From NCBI RefSeq assembly GCF_938041645.1, contig NZ_CALIST010000073.1:1-57352 (forward strand): a stretch of DNA of 57,352 bases, read 5' to 3'. This document shows, piece by piece, positions 24,206 to 33,231 of this stretch (positions within the stretch are counted from its first letter, which is position 1; the number at the start of each line of letters is the position of its first letter). The translations under genes were made by a program, and so were the position numbers. The notes under the pieces were generated by a model, which saw nothing but the letters and a program-made list of their open reading frames with translations, was not told where the DNA came from and ran no database searches. The stretch is from an uncultured Campylobacter sp. (GTDB lineage: Bacteria > Campylobacterota > Campylobacteria > Campylobacterales > Campylobacteraceae).

Positions 24206-25210
24206 TCATTTTTCGCGGCGACGCTTTTCTTCGATGCCGCTTTGCCCTTGCCTGCGCACTAGCTCGTCAAGCAGGGCGTCCGGGTGGATATTGTGCGCCG
24301 CAAGCGCGAGCAGAAGGTGAAATAAAAGATCCGCTCCCTCGTAAATCACGTCGTATCGCGGCTCGCCCGCTCTGTGTTCGCCGAAGCCCTCGCGCGCGAC
24401 GTCTGCGTAAAGCCCGCTGCGCGAGAGGTCCTTGCACGCTAGCGCGAACTCGCACGCCTCCTCGGCGATCTTTTTGAGATAGGCGTTTTCGCCCTTCGCG
24501 TAGAGCGAGGCGACGTAAGAGAGCGCGGACTCGCCGTTTAGCTTGCGATCCAAGCAAACGTGATAAATTTCGTCCAAAATGCCGTACGGGCTTTTTTCTG
24601 CGGAGTTTTTGGGTGTAAAATTTTGCGAGACGGCGTCTAAATTTTGAGTGCTGCGCTCCGCGGAGGAATTTGTTAGAGTGGAATTTGCCGCAGCGGGGCT
24701 TTGCATTGCGGAGTTTTGATTACCATCGGTAGAATTTTTGGGCGTTAAATTCTGCAAGCTGTCGCAGGCTGTAGAATTTTGCCCTGCGCGGGAATTCGCG
24801 GAATTTTTCTGCGCGAGAGAGGTTGCAGGGCTGTGTTCCGCGAAATTTATCGCGCCGCAAGCGCTCGGGCCCCCCACATTTTCGCCACATTTTTGCAGCG
24901 AAATCTCTTTGAAAAAACAGCTTCGCGCGCCCGTGTGGCAGGCGGATCCGCCGCATTGCTCGACTCTAAGCAGCAGCGTATCGTTGTCGCAGTCCAAAAA
25001 CGCGGATTTTACGAGCTGAACGTGACCACTCTCCTCCCCCTTTTTCCAGATGCGCCTCTTGCTGCGCGAGAAGTAGTGCGCATAGCCGGTGCGCAGCGTT
25101 AAATTTAACGCCTCTTCGTTCATATACGCGAGCATTAAAACCGCGCCGTCACCCGCGTCCTGCACGATCGCGGGGAGCAGCCCGCCAAGTTTTTGCCAAT
25201 CTACCTTCAT
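24206..25210 (-). CDS. hisIE: bifunctional histidine biosynthesis protein HisIE with a long linker
   Basis: Performs steps 2 and 3 of histidine synthesis: phosphoribosyl-ATP pyrophosphohydrolase and phosphoribosyl-AMP cyclohydrolase. Residues 1-115 are HisI, with WKKGEESGHVQ and the metal site DCDNDTLLLRVEQ plus CHTGARSCF. Residues about 208-325 are HisE, with GILDEIY, EEACEFALACK and YEGADLLFHLL. Between them residues about 116-207 are a low-complexity Asn/Ser/Ala stretch (QNST, KNS and NSS words) that normal HisIE lacks. HisE also has about 20 extra residues near 262-284. At 334 residues the protein is about 100 longer than usual. Confidence 0.95.
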   Translation of the reverse strand: MKVDWQKLGGLLPAIVQDAGDGAVLMLAYMNEEALNLTLRTGYAHYFSRSKRRIWKKGEESGHVQLVKSAFLDCDNDTLLLRVEQCGGSACHTGARSCFFKEISLQKCGENVGGPSACGAINFAEHSPATSLAQKNSANSRAGQNSTACDSLQNLTPKNSTDGNQNSAMQSPAAANSTLTNSSAERSTQNLDAVSQNFTPKNSAEKSPYGILDEIYHVCLDRKLNGESALSYVASLYAKGENAYLKKIAEEACEFALACKDLSRSGLYADVAREGFGEHRAGEPRYDVIYEGADLLFHLLLALAAHNIHPDALLDELVRRQGQSGIEEKRRREK

Positions 25211-25516
25211 CTTTGATCCTTAGCTTGCGAAGTCGCGCACGCCTTAAATTTAGCCGCCGCATACGGAATTTAGTTATAAAATTTACGAAGCGGCGCGCCT
25301 CGTAAATTTAAAGAGTAAACCTGGCGGCTAAATTTTAAGCGACCGCTAGGCTTAAGCTGCGACGAGTGTGAGTTTTGCTAATCGCGAGCAATCGCGCTCG
25401 TCGCTAATATTAACTTGCGAAATCGCGAGTTAAGTTTATGCGCCCGGAGCGGGCTTGCTTTAAATCTCGCTATTAAATTTAGTTCGCGAAATCGGAGCGC
25501 ACAGCCTCCTGAAATT
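25211..25516. other. intergenic region upstream of hisIE
   Basis: 306 bases without a gene. It contains several AAATTT-type words (AAATTTAAAG, TAAATTTTAAG) and no clear hairpin or promoter. Confidence 0.5.
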
Positions 25517-26596
25517 TTAATTTTCCCGCTCGATGGCGCTTTGCTTCGCCTTATCTTTCGTATCGACCCAGATATTAGGCACCGCGCCGCCCGGCGTTAG
25601 GAAAATTTTTGCGTCGCCGTTTTCGCGCAACGCCTCGTTAAATTTAGCCTGCGTCTCGATCTGCTTGAGGCTTAAAAGATTTGCGTCCAAGCTCTTTGCG
25701 ATCTCTTTGTTAGCGTAGGCTTGCGCGTCGGCTTCGATCTTGGCGGCATCGGCGCGACCTTGAGCCTCAATTTTGACGGCGTCTGCGTTACCTTTGGCAA
25801 GAGCAGCCTTTTTAAGCGCCTCTTGGTTTGCGCGCTCGACTTCGTATTTGGTGCGCTCAGCCTCCTGTTTGGCGATCTGTACGCTCTCGATCTGCTCCTT
25901 TACCTTCGCCGGCAGGATGATCTCGCGAAGCTGCACGGCTAGCAGATCTACGGGCGAATTCGGCAGTGCTTCGATATTCTTGCGGATGCCGTCGTCGATC
26001 GATTTGGCGATCTCGTCGCGTTTGGTAGGCAGCTCCTCGGCGGCATAGTTGCCGATGACGCTACGCACGACGTCCTTTACGCGAGGATCGATGATCTTAT
26101 CCTCCCATAAAAAGCCCCACTCGGCGATCGTGTTGGGCGCCGTGGCTTCATTGAGCCTGTATTGCACGGTGATGTCGATGCTGACGGGTAAATTTCGCGA
26201 GTCTAGCACCGAAAGCGAGTTTTTACTAATGATACCGCCCGCGGTGCCGCTTTTAGTAGCGATACCCGCGCTCATATCTTCGCTGCTGGTGTAGTTTATG
26301 ATACGCGTGCGAGTATCTACGACGAATACGTCCTGTATGAACGGCACGAAAAAGTGAAGTCCCGCGCCAAGAGGCGTCGGATCGTATTTGCCTAAATTTG
26401 ACTTGATCCCCACCTCGCCCGATTGGATCGTGACGAAGGGCTTGGCGATCACGAGTAGCGCGATTAGCGCGATTATCACGTAAAGCACGCCGCTAAACTT
26501 GCCCATCCCCCCTAAATTAGGAATTTTAAAATTTAAATTCCCGCCTTTTTTGTCGCTGTTTTTCTTATTAAAATAATCATTCAAATCCGCTGGCAT
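25517..26596 (-). CDS. SPFH/band-7 (prohibitin/HflK-like) membrane protein
   Basis: 359 residues with a single N-terminal membrane helix (VLYVIIALIALLVIA, residues about 37-51) followed by the band-7 domain (SGEVGIKSNLGKYDPTPLGA...VQYRLNEATAPNTI). A long charged coiled-coil (EQIESVQIAKQEAERTKYEV...AAKIEADAQAYANKEIAK) is next, then a hydrophobic-assembly C-terminus. The domain faces the periplasm by analogy with prohibitins. It likely forms rings that organise membrane microdomains or modulate FtsH; no HflC partner is adjacent. It lies eight bases from ilvE, so the two are co-transcribed. Confidence 0.9.
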   Translation of the reverse strand: MPADLNDYFNKKNSDKKGGNLNFKIPNLGGMGKFSGVLYVIIALIALLVIAKPFVTIQSGEVGIKSNLGKYDPTPLGAGLHFFVPFIQDVFVVDTRTRIINYTSSEDMSAGIATKSGTAGGIISKNSLSVLDSRNLPVSIDITVQYRLNEATAPNTIAEWGFLWEDKIIDPRVKDVVRSVIGNYAAEELPTKRDEIAKSIDDGIRKNIEALPNSPVDLLAVQLREIILPAKVKEQIESVQIAKQEAERTKYEVERANQEALKKAALAKGNADAVKIEAQGRADAAKIEADAQAYANKEIAKSLDANLLSLKQIETQAKFNEALRENGDAKIFLTPGGAVPNIWVDTKDKAKQSAIEREN

Positions 26597-26604
26597 GCGC
26601 GTCC

Positions 26605-27531
26605 TTATTTAACGTAGGTGAGCCAGTGCTCAAATTTCGGGTCTTTGCCCGTGACTACCGCGAAATACGCTTTTTGCAAGCGGCTCGTGATCTCGCCCAT
26701 TTCGCCCTTGCCGATGATCCTGCCGTCGATGTTGCTAATCGGTGTGACCTCCGCGGCGGTGCCGGTAAAAAACGCCTCGTCTGCGGCATAGAGCTGATCG
26801 CGAGCGATGCGCTCTCTGCGGACTTCGTAGCCCAGGCTGCGCGCGATTTCTATGACTGAATTTTGAGTAATGCTCTCTAGGCTGGTGTCGTTCGGCGGAG
26901 TGATGATGAGCCCATCTTTTACGATGAATAGGCACTCGCCCGGCCCCTCTGCGACGAAGCCCTGCGGATCGAGCAGTATCGCCTCATCGTATCCCGCATC
27001 GACCGCCTCAAAATTTGCCATCTGCGAGTTGAAATAATTCGCGCTTGCTTTGGCTTTTGCCATCATCGAAAATTGCGCCGGCTTCATCCACGATGAAATT
27101 TTGGCTTTGATGCCCTTGCGTAGCGCCTCTTCGCCCATATACGCGCCCCATTGCCACGCTGCGACGATGACGTTTACCGGGCAGTTCGTAGACGAAACGC
27201 CCATCGAGCCGTAGCCGAAGTACGCTAGCGGGCGGATATAAACGGTTTGATCGAAGCGGTTTTTAGCGACGACGTCGATCTGTGCCTGACGGAGCTGCTC
27301 GAAGCTAAACGGAAGCTTGATTAGGCAGAGTTTTGCCGAAATTTCAAGACGGGCAGTGTGCTCGTCCAAGCGGAAAATCGCGTAGCCTTTGTCGGTTTTA
27401 TAGGCTCGTACGCCCTCAAATACGGCGTTTCCGTAGTGCAAAGAGTGCGTCAAAACGTGGGTAGTAGCCTCTGCCCAAGGGATTAGCTTGCCGTCTTTCC
27501 AGATGAGCTCGGCCTCTTGAATTTGTGCCAT
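26605..27531 (-). CDS. ilvE: branched-chain amino acid aminotransferase
   Basis: PLP enzyme that transaminates the keto acids of Val, Leu and Ile. At 308 residues it is the normal bacterial length. The PLP lysine is Lys161 in MAKAKASANYFNSQ. Other class IV signatures are HYGNAVFEGVRAY near residue 32 and EGPGECLFIVKDG. It is preceded by AAGGATC and followed after eight bases by the band-7 gene. Confidence 0.96.
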   Translation of the reverse strand: MAQIQEAELIWKDGKLIPWAEATTHVLTHSLHYGNAVFEGVRAYKTDKGYAIFRLDEHTARLEISAKLCLIKLPFSFEQLRQAQIDVVAKNRFDQTVYIRPLAYFGYGSMGVSSTNCPVNVIVAAWQWGAYMGEEALRKGIKAKISSWMKPAQFSMMAKAKASANYFNSQMANFEAVDAGYDEAILLDPQGFVAEGPGECLFIVKDGLIITPPNDTSLESITQNSVIEIARSLGYEVRRERIARDQLYAADEAFFTGTAAEVTPISNIDGRIIGKGEMGEITSRLQKAYFAVVTGKDPKFEHWLTYVK

Positions 27532-27660
27532 TTCTTGATCCTTTGATGAAATTTAATCCATAATTTTAGCTAAAAGAATATTAATTTCTAAGAAATTCTA
27601 CCTGCGGAGATTCGGTACGGTAGGCAAAATTCCGCCCGCAAAATTTAAGGCGATTTGCAT

Positions 27661-27689
27661 CGCTAAATTTTGCTTTTTAAAATTTAGCG
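27661..27689 (-). terminator. AAATTT-armed hairpin between pldA and ilvE
   Basis: CGCTAAATTTT (27661-27671) and AAAATTTAGCG (27679-27689) are perfect 11-base arms around a seven-base loop. It lies about 90 bases downstream of the pldA stop on the same strand. It may end the pldA transcript. The arms hold AAATTT words. Confidence 0.55.
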
Positions 27690-27776
27690 GAGCAGAGTAA
27701 AGAGCTGCGAATTTTATATTTTGTGCGGATAAAATTTTGCCGCAGAATTTCAGGCTTTTTGATCTAAGCTCGCCTT

Positions 27777-28823
27777 TTAAAATTCTACGAAAGAAAGCCC
27801 GATGCCGATCTTATTGACGCTACGTTTGTAGTCCGCTAGGCTTTCACCGTAGCCGTTAAAGTAGCGCAGATAGCCGTAAAATCCGCTGTTAAAGATCGGG
27901 AAGCTGTAGTTTAACTCGATTGCGCCGCGGTTACTGCCGTCAAAATGCAGATTATTTCGCCACAGAGCGCTAAGTCGCTGCTTGCCGAAGGTGTATGACG
28001 CGCGCAGATCGCCGTAACCCAGATAATCCGCGATGTCCTCGTTCGTGCGGTCCAGCCAAAACGCATACCATGCTTTGGGGGTGATCGAAAATCCGCCCGC
28101 GCTCCAGGTACTTTGCGCGTAGAGCCTATTCCACGAGCGCGATTCCTCGCCGCCCTTGCCGTTTGACTCATGCATGGCACCGATCTTTATCTCGTCCGCA
28201 AACGGCACCGGCGCACTAACGTAAAGCTCTGGGCGATAATTGCTTTCGCGAAAAGGCGCGCTATCTTGCGTGATCTGCCACCAGGAATTTTGCGCGTAAG
28301 CGAATGAAATTTTCTCTCCAAACCCCAGCACGTCGTAGGCAATCGGGCGCTCGAAGCTAAACTCAAAATGCAGCTCATCCGCCTTACGATCGGGCTTTTT
28401 ACTGAAATCGTGGGTGAAAAGCATATAGATCGGCTCGTAGTATTTAAGCCCCAAAAATCCAAAATTTCGACCATTTTGCTCACCTTGCGGCGCGGAATTT
28501 AGTGCAGCGGAATTTGGCCCGCTGGATCTTGCCATGGCGGAATTTTGTACTAAAGAATTTTGCGGCACCGCAGAGCTTAAAACGGCGGTATCATCGTGCA
28601 AAGCGCGGTTTTCTGCGGACGAGGTAGAATTTTCTGCGACTTTTCGGCGCGACTTTTCGCCCCTTTCTGTTAAACTTGCCGCGGCGATCTTTTTGTAATA
28701 GATCATCGCGTTTTTGTAATCGCCTTTGGCCTCGTATTCGCCGGCCTTTGCGTATAGTTCGGAGAGGTCTTGCGCGGCTAGGCTTAGGGCGCAAAGCGCG
28801 AGCGCTAAAGCTTTAAATTTCAT
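27777..28823 (-). CDS. pldA: outer-membrane phospholipase A1
   Basis: Calcium-dependent beta-barrel phospholipase; in Campylobacter it contributes to haemolysis. It is 348 residues with a signal peptide (FKALALALCALSLAAQ). The catalytic motif is His218-Glu-Ser220-Asn-Gly, the HxSNG of OMPLA, with the catalytic Asn232 in SRSWNRLY. AQNSWWQIT and FRESNYRPELY are further family signatures. The mature N-terminus begins with a TPR-like stretch (YEAKGDYKNAMIYYKKIA). Residues about 62-118 are a low-complexity Asn/Ser insert. The start overlaps the mobA end by 11 bases. Confidence 0.94.
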   Translation of the reverse strand: MKFKALALALCALSLAAQDLSELYAKAGEYEAKGDYKNAMIYYKKIAAASLTERGEKSRRKVAENSTSSAENRALHDDTAVLSSAVPQNSLVQNSAMARSSGPNSAALNSAPQGEQNGRNFGFLGLKYYEPIYMLFTHDFSKKPDRKADELHFEFSFERPIAYDVLGFGEKISFAYAQNSWWQITQDSAPFRESNYRPELYVSAPVPFADEIKIGAMHESNGKGGEESRSWNRLYAQSTWSAGGFSITPKAWYAFWLDRTNEDIADYLGYGDLRASYTFGKQRLSALWRNNLHFDGSNRGAIELNYSFPIFNSGFYGYLRYFNGYGESLADYKRSVNKIGIGLSFVEF

Positions 28824-29358
28824 CTACGCCCTTTAAATCGTTTTGATAATTTATATTTAAAAACTGCTCTTTGTTTTTGAAATTTAGCACTTTGGAATTT
28901 GCAGATCCGATGAGCGCGCCGATCTTATGCTCTTTCGCGCGGTAGAGCTCAAGCGCGCGCGGAGCGAGATCCGCGTCAAAAAATCCGCACAGGCTGTGTC
29001 TGTGCAGGTCATCGCCCGCTACGCAAATTTGCCCCTCCTGCTCGCTAAGCGCGCGAATGGTAGAAATTTCTATAAAAGGCATATCGGCGGGGATGATAAA
29101 AATGCGCTCTCTGCTAAATGGCTTCAGCGCCGAATACAGCGCGCCCATCGGCGAAAAATCCTCAAATTCGTCGTAGATCATAGGAAGCGGCGGGTTAAAT
29201 TTAGAGCTTTTGGCGCAGGCGAAAACCCGCTCAAACTCGCGGCTTAAGCGTGAGAAAAGAAAGTGCGTCATGCTGGGATGCCCGCGGAATGGAAACAGTG
29301 TTTTGTCGCTGCCGAAACGCGAGCTTTTGCCACCGCAGAGAATGACGCAGGTTTTCAT
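28813..29358 (-). CDS. mobA: molybdenum cofactor guanylyltransferase
   Basis: Attaches GMP to molybdopterin to make the guanine dinucleotide cofactor used by formate dehydrogenases and nitrate/DMSO-type reductases. It is 181 residues from ATG 29358 (MKTCVILCGGKSSRFGSDK), the GTP-binding signature of the family. DMPF (residues about 90-93) provides the metal-binding aspartate. The Shine-Dalgarno sequence is weak. It overlaps pldA by 11 bases; the functional link between the two is not obvious. Confidence 0.93.
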   Translation of the reverse strand: MKTCVILCGGKSSRFGSDKTLFPFRGHPSMTHFLFSRLSREFERVFACAKSSKFNPPLPMIYDEFEDFSPMGALYSALKPFSRERIFIIPADMPFIEISTIRALSEQEGQICVAGDDLHRHSLCGFFDADLAPRALELYRAKEHKIGALIGSANSKVLNFKNKEQFLNINYQNDLKGVDEI

Positions 29359-29440
29359 CGAAATTTCACCGGCTTCCATCGATCTTTATCGCGGCGAAAT
29401 TTTAAATTTGAAAGTAAAATTTGAAAGAAGCGCGGGCATA

Positions 29441-30217
29441 TCAGTCTTTTTGCATATATTTAGCTTTGCCAAGGGCGTTGTTTGCGATGAACTGATAAAG
29501 GCTCGGCGCTTGAAGCTTGGCTAGCTCGGGGTATTTGGCTTTAAGCGTCTTCCAGATGTCATAGACGCGCATACCGCTTGCGTAAAGCTTCATAATCTCG
29601 CTAAAATGCGGATCATAAAGGCTCGGCTTTTTATATAGCGAGAGTTTGCGGTCGGTATCAAGTACGGCGTTTGCCTCGATAAAAGCGGCAAGATCGCGCT
29701 CGCTTACTTTTGCGAAATCTTTTTCGTAATGAGCTTTCATATATTTTAAAATTTCTTTATTGCTAACGCCTTGGAAGTGCATTTTCTTGATTTCGAAGCG
29801 ATATGCGTATAAGAAGTCCTCGCTTTTTTTGGCAGTTGCGCGAAGTCTTGTTTTTTCATCTTTGAACGTCACGGAGATGAAGTGCGTAAGCCCGGGCGCA
29901 GTAACGGCGTTTTTGAACGCTTCATCCTCCTCGCCGATCTTTTTTAGGATCGCCTTGACGGTGTAGCCCTCGGCGATAAGGTTTGAAATTTTATCTTTAT
30001 AAGGTTTGTAGTCGAATCGCACGCGCCTAAAGCCCGTCTCGACACTGATTTTTTTATAGATTCTCGCATGCTCTCTAGATGTAAAATATCTCGATTTCAG
30101 CCCTTTGCGGAGTTGTTCGGCAACCGCGGTAAAATCGTCATAATCGGCGATAGACGCGATTAATTCCTTTTCGTTTACGACCCTGCCGTTAACGACCGCG
30201 ATGGTAATGACCTTCAT
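29441..30217 (-). CDS. hypothetical protein, all-helical, charged
   Basis: 258 residues starting at ATG 30217, which has AAAGGAG upstream. It has no signal peptide or membrane segment. The sequence is lysine-rich and helical. Two regions resemble helix-turn-helix units (LIAEGYTVKAILKKIG and MKLYASGMRVYDIWKTLKAK). I do not recognise a family. The repeated pattern of a helix followed by GYTVKAI, GVSNKEI or GMRVYDI hints at three related short modules. Its stop lies 82 bases from mobA. Confidence 0.75.
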   Translation of the reverse strand: MKVITIAVVNGRVVNEKELIASIADYDDFTAVAEQLRKGLKSRYFTSREHARIYKKISVETGFRRVRFDYKPYKDKISNLIAEGYTVKAILKKIGEEDEAFKNAVTAPGLTHFISVTFKDEKTRLRATAKKSEDFLYAYRFEIKKMHFQGVSNKEILKYMKAHYEKDFAKVSERDLAAFIEANAVLDTDRKLSLYKKPSLYDPHFSEIMKLYASGMRVYDIWKTLKAKYPELAKLQAPSLYQFIANNALGKAKYMQKD

Positions 30218-30469
30218 ATTTTCTCCTTTGATTGGACACAATTCTAACTTAAAACTATAAACTCAAATTTAATTATTTATTATCAAGGATTGCGGAGGAT
30301 TTGCGTTTGCAAGGTAGAATTTTACGCGCTAAGATTTAGCATTTTGATTTATTTTATATCTTTTTTGCGCTTGTTCTCACGCTACTTTTTTATACTTTTT
30401 GCATAAAGATGAAGCGAGCTTGCAAAGATAAATTTTACCCGCAAACTCTAGCTAAATTGCCCGCACAAA

Positions 30470-30829
30470 TTAGCTTTTTCTAAACGAAAAAAGCTTTTTG
30501 ATCTTCGTAAGTCCTAACTTCATACCACTATATTTCATCATCTTAGCCATATTTACCCACATTTCACGCTCGTAGCACGGATGCGGGCAGTGGTGACAGC
30601 GTGGCTTTTCGGTATGCGGGCAGGCACCAAGGCGCGCGTAGGCGTAACGCAACATCCGCTCGCAGTCGCTACAGAGATGAAAGTGCGTCTGCACTAGCCC
30701 CTTATCGTCTTTGTAGTCATGAAGCACGGCACCATCTTTTTTAAGCGCGTCCGTATGCTTGCCATCGCAGTAAATTTGGATAAATTTCGTTACCGTGTTT
30801 ATTTCGTAAATAAATTTTTCGCTCGTCAT
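30470..30829 (-). CDS. YgbA-like nitrous-oxide-stimulated-promoter family protein
   Basis: 119 residues from ATG 30829, after AAAAGGATC. It contains the cysteine/histidine array CSDCERMLRYAYARLGACPH followed by KPRCHHCPHPCY, a presumed metal site, and ends MKYSGMKLGLTKIKKLF. These match the family named for YgbA of E. coli, which is induced by nitrosative stress through NsrR. The role in Campylobacter is unknown. The 252 bases upstream of the preceding gene are free of genes. Confidence 0.85.
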   Translation of the reverse strand: MTSEKFIYEINTVTKFIQIYCDGKHTDALKKDGAVLHDYKDDKGLVQTHFHLCSDCERMLRYAYARLGACPHTEKPRCHHCPHPCYEREMWVNMAKMMKYSGMKLGLTKIKKLFSFRKS

Positions 30830-30931
30830 ATTTGATCCTTTTGGGCGGATTTTATCTAAAAGAGACAAAAATACTCTTGAGCGCGCTCAAGCTAAAATTT
30901 ATAGAATTTTAAAATTCCGCGGAATTTCGCT

Positions 30932-31939
30932 TTATCTTTCGACCTTGTTGCTTAATAGAGTCGCAATGAAGCGTGTTTTGTCATTTGAGGCAAGCGCGAT
31001 TTGCAAGCTCATCGTAAGCGGCACAGCCAAAAATAGCCCGCCGATACCAAGCACGAAGCCCCACAACAGTAGCCCTGCAAGCACGCTGATCGTTGAAAGC
31101 CCGAGCCCTTGCCCTAAAAATCGTGGCTCGATGATATTTCCGATCGCTACGTTTACAACCAAATAGATTGCAATAGTCCAGATGCTAGAGCCTATATCCA
31201 TCGTAGCTAATGTCACGAAAAGCGTCGGAAAGACCGCTACGATCGAGCCTATCGTAGGAATGAAATTTAGCACGAAAGCTAAAATCCCCCACAGCGCGGC
31301 ATACGGTACGCCAAGCGCCCACAGCCCGAGCCCGATGAGCGCGCCGGTACAAGCTGAAGCGATAGTTTTGATTAGCAGATATTTTTTGAGGCTGGAGGCA
31401 AATTTCTTCACGAAAGTGTGTGTCGCGCGGCTACTTTGCGAAAAATAGCGGATTTTTTCGTCGATTACGGAGCTTTCAAAGACCATAAATGAAACCATTA
31501 TAAAAATGAAAAATCCCGTCGAGACTATCGAGCCTGTTTTGCGCAGTAGTGCAGATAGCTGCGCGGCGGCTTCGCCCGGATCGATGCCTAGGTTTGCGGC
31601 GTTAAGCTCTATGCCGAATCGAGAGAGCTTCGCACTCACGCCTCCTAGCACCTCTTCAAATTTTGCTTGAAGCTCGGGCAGGCGCGCTGAAAATTCCTTG
31701 ATCGCATCGAAGATGACTGCGCCGAAAAACACTATAATTGTCACAAAAGAAAAAGTGATGATGAGGAAGCTAAAAACGCGCCCGACGCGGATCTTTTGGA
31801 CATAAAGCACCAGCGGCGAGACGAGCACCGTAATGAAAATAGCTAGCAAAAATGGCACGACGATAGCCTGCGCGGCTTTAAGACCAGCCAGGATGATTAC
31901 GACGCAAGCAACCGACATCAAGGACATTTGAAGCTTCAA
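30932..31939 (-). CDS. AI-2E family transporter (PerM-like)
   Basis: Inner-membrane exporter-type protein with about seven to eight helices and the family pattern (PLVLYVQKIRVGRVFSFLII; FIPTIGSIVAVFPTLFV; IEPRFLGQGLGLSTI). The family includes TqsA, linked to autoinducer-2 release, and Na+/H+ antiporters; the substrate here is unknown. An upstream ATG at 31960 has no ribosome binding site. AGGAG lies just before the TTG at 31939, so I prefer that start (335 residues). Confidence 0.88.
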   Translation of the reverse strand: MKLQMSLMSVACVVIILAGLKAAQAIVVPFLLAIFITVLVSPLVLYVQKIRVGRVFSFLIITFSFVTIIVFFGAVIFDAIKEFSARLPELQAKFEEVLGGVSAKLSRFGIELNAANLGIDPGEAAAQLSALLRKTGSIVSTGFFIFIMVSFMVFESSVIDEKIRYFSQSSRATHTFVKKFASSLKKYLLIKTIASACTGALIGLGLWALGVPYAALWGILAFVLNFIPTIGSIVAVFPTLFVTLATMDIGSSIWTIAIYLVVNVAIGNIIEPRFLGQGLGLSTISVLAGLLLWGFVLGIGGLFLAVPLTMSLQIALASNDKTRFIATLLSNKVER

Positions 31940-32142
31940 GGATTCTCCTAAATTTGACATTTTCGCAGAGCTTTTACGCGAAATTTTGATAGAAGGATTT
32001 TAACTAAAATTCCATAAATTTTAAGACGGAATTTTAAAATTTCATCGCAAAATTCTAAGATACGCGTAAATTCTTAGTGGGCGCAAGAAAAGTTAGAATT
32101 TTTTGCTAAAATTTTGCGAAATTTACACGAGCAGGATCGAAA

Positions 32143-33231
32143 ATGAAACTTCCCAAACAGCTTTTAGACCGTTACGCCGCGGAGCGCCAAAGCGCGGGCG
32201 AGGCGCAGCGGACGGCGAATGAGATCGCCTTTGCACCTGTAGTTTTTCAGGTAAGTAGGCTGATGAAAAAATTTGGAATTTTAAACGCGCTTAATGAGGC
32301 ACATGACGGGCTAAGCATAAGTGAGATCGCGAAGAAACTCTCGCTTAGCGAATACGCCGTAAAGCTGCTTTTGGAAAGTTCGCTTAGCATCGGCACGGTG
32401 CTGCTGTGCGGCGAGAAATTTCGTCTCAGTAAGGCGGGGTATTTTCTACTCACCGACGAGATGGTGGACGTGGATATGGACTTCATCCACGACGTGTGCT
32501 ACGAGGGGCTATTTAGACTCGAAGAGACGCTAAAATCGGGCAAACCAGAGGGGCTAAAGGTTTTTGGACATTGGGCTACGATCTACGAGGCGCTTGCGCG
32601 TCTGCCGCCGCACGTGCGCAAGAGCTGGCTCGCGTTTGATCATTTTTATTCAGATTTGGCGTTTGAGCCTGCGCTAAAGATCATTTTCTCGCGCAAGACG
32701 GATAAAATTTTAGACGTAGGCGGCAACACGGGGCGCTTTGCTAAGCGGTGCGTGGGCTACGACGAAAATGTGCGCATCACGATAATGGATCTTGCGGGGC
32801 AGATCGCGCTGATGAAAGACGCCGTCGCAGGCGCGCAGGGCGCTGAGCGCATAGAGGGGCTTGCGGCCGATCTGCTAGATGCTGCTACGCGCTTTCCGCG
32901 CGGCTTTGACGCGATCTGGCTTAGTCAGTTTTTAGACTGCTTTGCAGAGGAGCAGATCGTAAGCATCCTCTCGCGCGCGGCGGAGTCGATGAGCGAGCAG
33001 GCGCGGCTTTATATTTTGGAGCCGTTTTGGGACAGGCAGCGCTACGAAACCGCCGCGTATAGCATGACGCAGATCAGCGTGTATTTCGCCGCGATGGCAA
33101 ACGGCAATAGCAAAATTTATCACTCGGACGATATGGTTAAATTTGCGCAGAGCGCCGGGCTTAAAATTTCGCAAATTCACGACGGACTGGGCGTCGGACA
33201 CACGCTGCTGTGTTGCGAAAGGGCGCGATGA
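32143..33231 (+). CDS. SAM-dependent methyltransferase with winged-helix N-domain
   Basis: 362 residues. Residues about 40-110 form a winged-helix dimerisation domain (LSISEIAKKLSLSEYAVKLL). A class I methyltransferase fold follows, with motif I ILDVGGNTGRFAKRC near residue 190 and FDAIWLSQFLDCF near residue 260. The layout is that of small-molecule O-methyltransferases of the plant COMT/hydroxyneurosporene type. The substrate is unknown. Its stop overlaps the start of the next gene in ATGA. A decayed copy of its C-terminus lies at 34082-34168. Confidence 0.85.
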   Translation: MKLPKQLLDRYAAERQSAGEAQRTANEIAFAPVVFQVSRLMKKFGILNALNEAHDGLSISEIAKKLSLSEYAVKLLLESSLSIGTVLLCGEKFRLSKAGYFLLTDEMVDVDMDFIHDVCYEGLFRLEETLKSGKPEGLKVFGHWATIYEALARLPPHVRKSWLAFDHFYSDLAFEPALKIIFSRKTDKILDVGGNTGRFAKRCVGYDENVRITIMDLAGQIALMKDAVAGAQGAERIEGLAADLLDAATRFPRGFDAIWLSQFLDCFAEEQIVSILSRAAESMSEQARLYILEPFWDRQRYETAAYSMTQISVYFAAMANGNSKIYHSDDMVKFAQSAGLKISQIHDGLGVGHTLLCCERAR

